From assembly GCA_027946355.1 (NCBI GenBank), contig JAPEUS010000010.1, positions 806,001 to 870,000 of the forward strand: 64,000 bases of DNA, written 5' to 3'. A program made the position numbers and the translations under genes. Origin of the DNA: Collariella sp. IMI 366227. Its lineage: Eukaryota; Ascomycota; Sordariomycetes; Sordariales; Chaetomiaceae. Shown here piece after piece: positions 55,235 through 64,000 of the stretch. Position 1 is the stretch's first letter. Each line of letters begins with the position of its first letter. The notes beneath the pieces are model-generated. The model was not told the DNA's origin. It did not search any database and saw only the letters and a program-made list of their open reading frames with translations.

Positions 55235-56759
55235 CTACTCCTTAGCCCATGGTGCCTTGGTAACCGCAAACTGATTGCTTGCCGTCCCTGGCTTGCCTCT
55301 CGGGAACGCCGTCGGCGGAGGGGCCCCGGTCTCAGGAATCCCTTCCCTCGGTGGGGGTGGTCGAGCGTCTGGAACCCCCCTGGGCATCGTAGGGCCAGAG
55401 CTCCCAGTCCCTGTCCACGGAGCTTTCGAGTATGGAATACCAGGCCCCGTCGGGCCGGGCATTGCCGTCGCCTTTACCCACGGCGCAGCCGTCCCCGGCC
55501 CCGACCCGGGCCCGCGAACAGAGGCACTTGGGCTTGCGGCATGAGTCGCCTGATGCACCGACCGCGCAGCCACGGCCGCTTCTGGGTCCAAATCCCAAGA
55601 GAACAACGAGCCAAACACAAAGTGCTGAACAACAGGAAACTTGCCTAGAACCTCGGCATTGTACATCTTGATCATGCCCTTGTTGATCTTGCCCCAGCCG
55701 TCCTTGATGCCGGACACGTCGAACAGGATCGGGCTATGCTCCCAGAACGGCCCTTTCTTCACGTCGTTGATAAAGCCGATGGCCGAGAAGTACATGTTGG
55801 AGTCGCGGTACATGTCGACCAACTCAGGCTTGGTAACATCGGAAGGCCTGGGTGCGCCGGGCATGGACCCCTCGAGCGGCATGGGCTCAGAGTCGGTGAT
55901 GGGGCGGGTGAGCTGCGCCGAGCCAAAGATGTACGGCAGGAAGGAGTGGTCATCCAACCCCCATACACCATGCGACCCAGCCGGCTCCAGGGTATACGTC
56001 AAAATCAGCCGTCGAACAACCTTGAGGTATCTGTCCTTTGTCAGCACTAAAACTCCTTTCCAATCATCGAAACTCACGGCTCAAAAACCCCTAACACCAC
56101 CCCCTCTCGACCTCTCCATCCCCTCCCTCCTTCCCTCCCCCAAAACCCCCAACTTCCACAACCCCCCAAAAACGCCAAGAAGCTCAACTCATGTCCTGTT
56201 CCATAATCCAGCCTCTGCGCACTCCCCACGCCCCATAAAATACCCCTGACTTCCATCAACAGCCCTTCCCCCAATCCTCCTGCACCTTTCCCGGCAGACC
56301 CTCCCTCAACAACCCATCCACCCTCTCCTCTAACACCCCATACCACCTTCGAAACGCCGCGTTCCCAAACCTCCTCGGCCCTTTTTCGGGGCGCCTCGTC
56401 GATCATGCTCTCTACTTTCTGGAGCATTTCCCGAGTCGAACGACGGCTTCGGTTTCGTGGAGGCGGGGTGTTAAGGGAAGGATTGGATGTGGCTTTGGAG
56501 GGTGGTGGTGAAGGTGGAGGAGGTGGTTTTGCGAGGGCAGAGGGCGCGGTTGAGTTGGAGCAGGAAGAGCCCAATATCGCGGTAGGCGAGAGAGGTGAGG
56601 AAGTGGGAGAGGTCGGCGCCGGTGTTGATGCGCTTTGTGGGGGTAGTGAAAGGGTGAGTTTTGGAGGGGGAGGAGGGTGGTGGGGAGGGAGGGGTGGGAG
56701 GAGGAGGAGGAGGGGTTTGGAGGGGTGGGTGTGAGTGGGGGCAGTGGTGGAGGGTCCAT
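55235..56759 (-). CDS. PP2A phosphatase activator (PTPA, RRD1/RRD2 type), several frame slips
   Basis: The 3' exon 55235-56030 encodes the clear PTPA C-terminal half: YLKVVRRLILTYTLEPAGSH, GVWGLDDHSFLPYIFGSAQL, MYFSAIGFINDVKKGPFWEH and SPILFDVSGIKDGWGKINKG, then a Pro/Gly-rich extension ending TKAPWAKE. The upstream exon (56078-56759) holds TKRINTGADLSHFLTSLAYR, GLFLLQLNRALCP, FRRWYG-type sequence and LDYGTGHELSFLAFLG, but in three frames; at least four single-base slips in G/C runs are needed. The start at 56759 (MDPPPLPPLTPTPP) is tentative. PTPA proteins are peptidyl-prolyl isomerase-like activators of PP2A catalytic subunits. The C-terminal extension favours RRD1 over RRD2 (inference). 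Confidence 0.87.
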
Positions 56760-57349
56760 TGTTGGTAGTGTTGTATGTGGTCGCGACGGCGTTGGAGATG
56801 TCGCGTGATGTTTGGTTGCTTGCGCCAAGTTCTTGATGTTTTTGGTGCAGAAGGAGGTTGAGGTGAGGTTGTTGGGGTGGGGCACAGCTACTCCGTACGG
56901 TCTACCCCGCTGTCGTCCAATTTCCGAGATACTCGAAACTGAACCGAAACTGAAGAAGGCTTTCGACAGAGAAACCCCCAAAATTCACCATTCATCCGAA
57001 CCGTCGATTACAGGTTCTGTCTCTTGGCGATTGCTAACTACCAGTTCGAGAATCTGAATTTTCAACATAATTCTAACATTGCCAGATTTTGCGATCACAT
57101 CGCCCTTGGGCCTATCCCCTCTCCCTTTCCAATAGCAGCCCAAACTCTAGAATTGACAGATGTTTCGAACAGCCTCAGGTATCCAGCGATATAGTAATGA
57201 AGAAACATAAACACCGCCAAAATACAGATATCACACATCTCTACACAATTAGGAGATCCTCTTCCAACCCCATCGCGTCCGCTGCCTCCTCTGGGTCTTG
57301 GAGCCGCTTCTTCAGCCGCGACTGGTTCTGCCTTCGAAACCAGACATCA
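56760..57349. other. Upstream region of the PTPA gene
   Basis: 590 bp between the PTPA start and the 3' end of the kinase-like gene. No gene seen. Confidence 0.4.
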
Positions 57350-58589
57350 TCAAAAATATCCCCGATACAGCCGTCCGTCGTCCGTGTTGGCAGCCCAGTG
57401 CTCGAACCCCGCCCACGCCTTGTCCAGCGCATCACTTGCTCTCCACTCGTCAGTGCGGTATAGCCGCAAGAGCAGCGCAACGAGCTCCTTGAGCTGCGCC
57501 GTGTAGATGGTCAGTGGCTTGAACACCTCGTCGATGTTGACATCGGCCACGCATTTATGGTTGCAGGCCTCATGTCCCTTTGCATCGTTGCTGGTGATGT
57601 GGATACAGCCGCAGTCGTCACACTCCTCGACCGGCGGCAGGATACGGCTGATCATCATGCGGTAGAGCAGCGCCCCAACAGCGAAGAGCTCGCATCCAGG
57701 GGTATAAGGGCGAAGTTCCTGACATTGTCAGCATTCCTTCCCTCGCCTCAACAACCCAGACACACTCACCTTGTCCAGCCCGAACCCATCCCTCTTGAAC
57801 AACCCCTTTCTCTCCCTCAACGCCCCCAAAGCCCCCTCATCCTCCCACTTCATCGCCACCACCGGCGTCTCCCTGCTCCTCGCCACACTCCCACTAACCC
57901 AACACCTCTCAAAATTCCCCAGCTTCACCGCGCCATACGTCTCCACGCCCTTTGGCTGCTGCAGAAACACATTCTCTGCCTTCAAGTCCCGATGTAACAC
58001 CGGCATCCATTCTTCCTCAGCCGTGCTTTTCCCCCTCATTCTCTTACACCTGTCCTTACCACCAACAGCAACACTCACCCCATACGTGTCCCTCACCCCC
58101 TCATGCAACCACTGCAGCGCCCTCAACAACCCTAGCGCGACATGCCACACAAACGACTCCGGCAGAAACCCGCCTGCCGCCACGGGATCAAACGACGCGT
58201 TCCCCTTCCCATTCGGCTCATAATCATCAAACACCCCCTGCAGCGTGCCGGCATCGCAAAAATCCCAGAGGAACATGCGCTGCGCCTGCGGCGGCTGTTC
58301 TTGTGCCCCTGAGGACAGGTTGGAAAGCAAGGGGATACTGATCCATTCGTCGTGGATGGACACAAGGTTCTCGTGGTTGAGGAGGTTGGCGGCGGGACGG
58401 GCAGCGCCGAGCGTGATGAGCTGCAAGAGTCTGGCGTTCTCGTCGCGGGTGCGCGTGCTGCTGATGTTGGGGGAAGTCGCCTTCTAGGGGTTGGCCGACG
58501 AGGAGCTCGCCGTCGGTGGTGCGGCGCACGAGGAAGAGGTTGTTGGGGAGGGGTTTGTGGAGGACGTAGGTGGATCGGGAGGCGGCCAT
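57350..58589 (-). CDS. Protein kinase-like protein, probable pseudokinase
   Basis: Exons 57770-58589 and 57350-57718 with a 51-nt intron; start MAASRSTYVLHKPLPNNLFL. One +1 slip in the G5 run (58470-58474) must be corrected to join GQPLEGDFP with NISSTRTRDENARLLQLITL. Corrected length is 395 residues. Kinase landmarks: NLLNHENLVSIHDEW, MFLWDFCDAGTLQGVFDDY (hinge), ESFVWHVALGLLRALQWLHE, catalytic loop VLHRDLKAENVFL and CELFAVGALLYRMM. The Mg-binding DFG is replaced by GNFE (VKLGNFERCW) and no VAIK-type Lys is visible near ELLVGQPL. That predicts loss of phosphotransfer, that is, a scaffold or allosteric role (inference). A Cys-rich segment (EECDDCGCIHITSND ... CNHKC) follows the core and could bind zinc. 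Confidence 0.75.
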
Positions 58590-58909
58590 GGCGGCGTGTG
58601 TGGGCGGTGGTCTAGGAGCTGGCGTTGCCCAAGGGAAAGGTGCTGGTGATGGTCAATGGGAAAAGGTTGGTGTTGCTCAAGGACAGAGTTTGGAGTTGAA
58701 AACCTTGGGATGACGAAGTCGAGTGGTCGGCTTGAAGTTTTGATAGGTAAAATTGGCCAGGTAACGTTCACTTGTTTTCTTTCGTGGCAACGGGCCTGAA
58801 GTGCCTGCTGCGCACTGGCATTCTTTGTTTGCCCTTCTACATTCCAGATCCGGGCACGCTCACAATGAGCACAGACTGCGCCTTTTGCATGCGGATGGTC
58901 AAAGAAGCC
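58590..58909. other. Gap between kinase-like gene and unknown gene
   Basis: 320 bp containing the promoter of the kinase-like gene and the 3' UTR of the next gene. No feature seen. Confidence 0.4.
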
Positions 58910-60746
58910 CTATTCTGGCCGTCTTTGTTCGCCCTCTAGCAAACGCCGCTTGAGCCCTGGGGGAGAGATTCTCCGAGTCCACGAGAGCACAATGTGCTTC
59001 ATTTCAGAGCTGAACGCTTGGTCGCGCGCCCGATTCAGCCACTCTGCAACTCCCGTTTGATGTGAGGGAGCTGTCTTGGTTGCGACGATGGCCATTTCTT
59101 CGACGACCTGGTTTGTCAAGGCGGCTTCATCTTCTGAGTCTGGTCCGTCCACTGGGAGTGGCTCCTCGACCAAGCCAACACTGATCATCCGGAAATACTG
59201 CATTATCGTCAGGAACCTGGCGTCCTAATCTGGCCGATACGTTAAGAGTGTTTGAGCCACACAATGAGCACTTACATCAAAACTGGCCACAAGCTTGTGC
59301 GCCATCTCACTCCCCCCTATTAGCTTCGTGGTCTGTATTGATGAGTCCAGGCCCTCGGTATCCCCAATCCAGTCCGTAAGGATGTGAAGTCTCATGTGAC
59401 CCACGTCCTCCCAAGCACGATTCTCATGGTCCTGACGGCATCATCGTCATACTGAACCTCCAGTCCGGCGAGACTCTCCCCAGGATCAACATTCACCACA
59501 GCCTCAGCCTGTTCCAGAACATACCCCAGACGCCCCGGCGCTCTCTCATCCCCATAAAAGATCCGCAGCCCGCAGATATGCCTTTGTCTCGCCATCTCAA
59601 TGGTCGACACCCTAACAGCCGTTACCCCATCCCACACCATTACCGAAACAGTTTTACACCACCTCTCTTCTCCATCATCCCTCTTCACCCTCCCCATCAC
59701 CGCGTTCCCACTCCCCCTTTCACCTCTATCCAACCCCTTCTTCATATGTGGAGGAGTTCGGGGAGGTTGGTGAAGGGGTCTTTTGGGGTGTGGGTGGTGG
59801 TGGTTGTGGTGATGGGGGTGGTGGTGGTGGTAGGGTGAAGGCGGGTTGAGAAGCATGGGGAGGGGAGAGATGGGGTTGTTGAGGGTGGGGAGCGAGGTGA
59901 GATGGAGTTGGGTGGCGAGGCTAGCGAAGTTTGGGAGGGGGTGGAGGTCTATGCAGCGGGATTTGTTCTTCTTGGAGGTGGGGGCTGGGGCGAGGAGGAG
60001 TTTGGGTGTGTTCCAGACTCATTCGAATGGTGGGGGAGGGAGGGAGAAGTTTCAGTTGAGGGAGATCATGGCTTTGCACCAGATTGTAGCGCAGGTGACG
60101 GGGTTGGACACGCGGCAGGCGACGAGGTCCCAGCAGTCGGCGTGGACGCGGAAGGCCCAGATGTTGGTGGCTTTGGTGTAGGGCTCGTAGTATCGCCGGG
60201 ATAGGGTTGGCTTTGCGGCGTGGATCGGGTGGTATACTTCGAAGCTGCTGCCAGAGTTGCGTGGGATGGCGGGACGAGGGTCGAGCATGATCTCGGATAT
60301 GCCTGCTAGCTTGTCTATGTTGTCTTGCGAAAAGGTGATCTCTCTGTACATTGATGAGCGGGAGTACGGCATGTGCGAGTATCGCAGATGCTCCGTCTCT
60401 CGGCAGCACAGCCAGCACATGCTGCCGAACACCGGAAAGTACTCGTACGGTTGTTTGGAAGGCATCGTTGGAAATGGCGGGAACTCGAGGTTGCGGATTG
60501 TTCCCAGGGGACAGACCATGGAGGTGGTCACCCGCACCAGATACGGAAAGATATCTTGCACAAACCGGCTTCTTGCAGCAACGTCATGCAGCAACCAACA
60601 CTCGATGCTAACCCTATCTCGCTCGTCACCCACGCGCCCCTCACTTGATGGGACTCGCCACCGCTCTCTTCGAGCCGACGCTCAAAGATGCTGTCAACCA
60701 ACGCGAAACATTCTGTTGGTGTTATTGAATGGGGCTCCCAAGCCAT
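58910..60746 (-). CDS. Uncharacterised protein of about 590 residues, frame broken
   Basis: Start at ATG 60746 (MAWEPHSITPTECFALVDSI). A slip near 60690 leads into the long frame 60052-60633 (VSIECWLLHDVAARSRFVQD, SMCWLCCRETEHLRY, FRVHADCWDLVACRVSNPVT). That frame ends at TGA 60052-60054 but stays coding-like beyond it, crosses a second TGA, and continues WNTPKLLLAPAPTSKKN, then (other frame) VSVMVWDGVTAVRVSTIEMA, RHICGLRIFYGDERAPGRLG and WEDVGHMRLHILTDWIGDTE. Intron 59225-59275 is clear; the last exon ends at TAG 58910-58912. Cys-rich motifs and HADCWDL recall fungal F-box-like proteins of unknown function, but I cannot name the family. It may be intact with errors or a pseudogene. Confidence 0.5.
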
Positions 60747-62441
60747 GTATCAGCAAACACATTACAGAGACAAAAGGACCAACAACTTGCTGGTGGATTT
60801 TGGAGAAAAAAAAAGACGGTAAGCGGTAGCCCGCTTTTTCAATTTTTGCGCCATGCGATGATTCAAGAAGCAGTGCAACGGGTCTGGGCCCAACTGTATC
60901 TCTCCCGGCGCCGTGGTTTGGTATCATGGTGTTGGCGGTGACAGCCGCCCCTGAAACGACCCGATTTGGCAGTTTGTCCCAACAACGCGGAAGCGAGCAG
61001 TCAGCGCCGTTGGTCTAGAAAAAGTCGAGAGGGCGGCGACGGGATCAAACAAAGGGAGAGTGTATATGTTGGCGACGGGTCTCGGTAGGGGGAAGATGCA
61101 GGGCGGAGGTGCAGCCGCTGAGCTCGTCGCATTTGTTGAGTGGCATGATTCAGCAGGAAAATGGCAAGAGTGAAGGGAGAGAAACAGTTGCAAAGAGATA
61201 ACACAGAAATGTAGAGAAGAGAAGAGAAGAGAAGAATGACGTTGGACAAGAAAAAAAGAACGACCAAAGAGGAAGGAGCAAAGATGGTGGCACGGAAACA
61301 TGGCAAAAGCAAGAAAAAGATGCCAGAGAAAACTTTGATTAAGGCTGTATTCTTTCGAGTTGGAAGAATGCTTTACTCCCATGGCTCCTTTTTTTCTGAC
61401 TTGAACCACGAACCTCGAACCTAAATCAGGGTTTGAAGATAAGGTGCATGCACACGAAGCCACCTTGAAGTTTGAACCGCTTTTCCATCCACGCTTCCTC
61501 CCTTTCGCTCCACAAACCAAAGCCTCCTCCTCATTCTTCTATACAAAAAAGTAACCTCGGTTCTATACTGTTCACCTTCAGTCTAAACCACTAGTTCCTA
61601 CCAGAGCGCCAAGTCCATTCAAACAACACTGCCTCCTCCTGAACCACTCCCGTACACTCCCTGGAAAACCTCAGTCAACACAGCCACCCCCATTGACCCG
61701 GATATTGGTTTTGGGATATCTGTGCTTGGGTGCTTGTCAGAGTATAAACATTTGCAATGTTCCGCCGTTTGATTGCTCACGAGGAGCTTGTCAACCACGG
61801 AGTTCTGTCTCGCGGATCAAGGTTGGAGGAGGAAAATACCCTGCTCATCTGCCCTTCCTGGATGAAGGGATTGAGGGCTCCAGGTGACCGACATTCCAAG
61901 GCATAGATAGAAAGCGACGTGATTATTAAATTTTCTATGATGCCCTTTCTATCTTGTCTATCTCCTCGGATGTTGTGTATCCTCGAGCCCACAATTGAAA
62001 TGCTCCGTCCACCCCGGCGGTAGACGTCTGTCTCCGTCCAGAAAACCGCTTCAAGATCTTCCTTGGAGTTGAGGTCACAGTTTTTAGCCTCGCTCAAATC
62101 GTACCGTGAAACATCAAAGCGCCTTCGGGGCCAAAGGGTAAACTTGTCATATTCTCCCTTCTTCAGCAAAGCCAGAAGGGTACCCAGTGGAACAAAAGAA
62201 AATGTGTGTCGGGTACAAGCCAGGGTATATGTTATGGAAGACGCCCGTCCATGACCAGAGGTGTCTCTCTGGCCTGCGCCAACAGGAAGTGTAACCGTAA
62301 GTGTGCCGAAAGTCGGATCTTTGCCATGTAGGCCTAGGGTTGGGGGAGGGAAGAAATGTGGTGGGGTAGGGCTTGGTGAGAAGCGGTCCGCTTGTCGGAG
62401 GGGGTGTAGTTGGGAGTTTATGGTACAGATCCCGACTTCGT
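60747..62441. other. Intergenic, no gene seen
   Basis: 1.7 kb between the unknown gene (5' side) and the ZIP transporter (3' side). Pyrimidine-rich on the minus strand around 61150-61330. An open frame on the minus strand continues past the ZIP exons but reads intron and 3' flank and is not supported. Confidence 0.4.
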
Positions 62442-64000
62442 CTACGCAAAGGCGCCGACAATGGACATGCCAGCCGCTGCAGCAGGTAAGCCTCTGCTCC
62501 GTATCCCAACTCAAGCACGACAGTATCTTACCTCCAAGAATCACACACCCAAACGCCAAGAACCGGTCCTTCTTGGTCAGCGTCGCCTGCGCTTCCTCCG
62601 AGAGGAAGTCTTCCGCGAGGAGGTCGACTAGAGCAGCGTAAAGCAGGAGACCAGAAGAGCTAAACAACCGTCAGTATCACCCCTCATCAAACCAACCCCC
62701 ATGACACACTCACATGGCATTAAAAACTCCCACAATAATCAACCCAAACGCGCTATTCGGATCATACGAGTCCTTGACCGCCAACCCAATCGCCTGCCCC
62801 AGCGGCGCGGTCATCCCAAACGCTACAACCAGCACCCACGGCCGAGCACTGCCCTTGGGGTACGGCACAGCCGCAATCCTCGAGCCCAACCCCAAACCCT
62901 CAAACATCTGATGGAACAGGATCGCAACCAGCAGAATCACAAACCCCTCAATCGTAATGCTGACCGTCATACCCACAAAGACCGAGTGGAACAGGATGCC
63001 GCCCTCGAGCAGCGTGATGTTGAGCGACATCTTGCGGAAGACATCCGGGTGCACGGCCTGGCCAGTTTCGACGTCGATGTAGGGCGAGTCGACGACGCCG
63101 CCGGTTTGGGTGGTGGTGATGATGGAGTGGTGCTTATCGGTTCCTTCGATCGTATGTTGGTGCTGCTGGGAACGCATGGATTTGATCGTGTTGAGCATCT
63201 CGAGACGCTGGCGGACGTACTGCTCGTAGAAGACGACGAACCAGGGGGGCATCTCAGACTGTACGACAAGCTCGTGGGGGTCAGCATATGGGTTGTTGGG
63301 CCTGGTGTGGATGGTGTGGCGGTGGTTGTGATGGTGGGGTCCGAAAATGCGCACCTTCTCGTCGTACATCTTCTGCGCCATCTTCTTCTCGTACTCGATG
63401 TCCTCATCGATTTCGAACTCGCTGGCAGTCGAGTACCGAGGAGGACGGGTTGGCGGGGGGCCGCGGTTGTTGGCAGGCGCGGCGTGGGCGGTGTGGTGAT
63501 GATGTTGGGGGCTGTGTGTCTCAAAACCCATGGGCCCGCCATGGGAGTGACCGCCGGTCTTTGAGTTGAGCCACATCTCGACCACGAAGAGGCAGAACAT
63601 GGCGCCCATCATGATGACGCCGGGCATGGCCGGGTACTTATCAGTAAAGAGATCGGGAAGGCAGGGGTCGTTGAGGTTGCCGAACGCCGTGGGGGAGCAG
63701 CTACGCGGTGTCAGTTATATCTTCTGCCCTTTGGTGGACTCTTGACTTACATGGACAAAAGCGGTAGCAACCAGCACACCGGTACCAAAATGCTTGCAGA
63801 TAAAGAATGTCCTCGCGGGTACCTTGACCCATTTGACCTTCTTGGCGACGACGGGGAAGCCAGCGCCGAAGATGGAAGCGGCCATGACCAGGACTGAGGT
63901 GATTGTTAGCCAGTGTTCAAAAATAGGACGTAACATCATGACTTACACAACGCCGCAACATGGAGCCCGAGATCGTACTCGCCAATCTCCTTGTCGCTGC
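62442..64000 (-). CDS. ZIP-family zinc transporter (5' end outside window)
   Basis: Five visible exons (63947-64000, 63751-63893, 62714-63700, 62532-62659, 62442-62476). The partial N-terminus EYDLGLHVAAL leads into FLVMAASIFGAGFPVVAKK, FFICKHFGTGVLVATAFVHL (TM3), a His-rich cytoplasmic loop (HSPQHHHHTAH, GPHHHNHRHTIH), the metal-site helices LEGGILFHSVFVGMTVSIT (TM4) and LVAILFHQMFEGLGLGSRIA (TM5), FNAISSGLLLYAALVDLLAE and a final MSIVGAFA-stop. The TM4 HS and TM5 H..E motifs are the ZIP metal-binding residues. It imports Zn(II) or Fe(II); plasma-membrane versus vacuolar location is not decided. One extra C (or two missing) in the run at 63691-63695 breaks the frame. Confidence 0.92.

Noticed and set aside
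61777..62667. Long open frame of about 296 codons on the minus strand overlapping the ZIP gene 3' end
   Set aside because: Only the first part coincides with a ZIP exon; it reads through the donor at 62531 into intron and 3' flank with no recognisable sequence.
1..64000. Repeat-induced point mutation (RIP) as the cause of the broken genes
   Set aside because: Breaks are one-base indels in G/C runs, not C-to-T/G-to-A changes, and intact genes alternate with broken ones.
1..64000. CRISPR arrays, prophage or bacterial operons
   Set aside because: No direct-repeat/spacer pattern; spliceosomal introns and eukaryote-specific genes throughout.

Overview
The window is nuclear DNA of a filamentous ascomycete, most likely a Sordariomycete (Sordariales/Chaetomiaceae-like). 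The evidence is about 24 protein genes on both strands at roughly one per 2.6 kb, short introns (about 45-75 nt) with GTANGT-type donors and CTAAC-type branch sites, and a typical mould gene set: a LaeA-like methyltransferase, a type III polyketide synthase, a GH92 mannosidase, a TCO89-type TORC1 subunit, and a PAB1 with an acidic insert inside its fourth RRM. The species call is inference.

Layout, left to right: Gcn5-type bromodomain C-terminus; small membrane protein (split); BFR2 (-) divergent from IND1 (+); tRNA-like A/B boxes; SPF30 (-); TCO89 (+); peroxisomal thiolase (-); fructose-1,6-bisphosphatase (-); F-box protein (-); a degenerate stretch with a 13-bp hairpin; GIT1-like transporter (+); type III PKS (-); PEX11 (-); nitronate monooxygenase (-); a 3.9-kb gene-free gap; small dsRNA-binding protein (+); mitochondrial uS7 (+); universal stress protein (+); LaeA-like methyltransferase (+); unknown membrane protein (+); PAB1 (-); HUL5 (+); GH92 (+); PP2A activator (PTPA) (-); kinase-like protein (-); unknown protein (-); ZIP zinc transporter (-), cut by the right edge.

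Functional themes: thiolase and PEX11 (peroxisomal beta-oxidation and proliferation) lie near fructose-1,6-bisphosphatase (gluconeogenesis), and all three have CCTCGG/CCGAGG hexamers upstream. BFR2, IND1, SPF30, uS7m, PAB1 and HUL5 are housekeeping genes for ribosome assembly, Fe-S/complex I assembly, splicing, mitochondrial and cytosolic translation, and proteolysis.

The most important observation for any user of this sequence: about half of the genes, including ones expected to be essential, are broken by one-base length errors, mostly in G or C runs. Frame arithmetic shows that correcting the runs restores whole proteins. Two genes (FBP1 and the type III PKS) also lack internal blocks that include catalytic or binding residues. 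I read most of these as consensus/assembly errors rather than pseudogenes; FBP1 and the PKS need direct checking.
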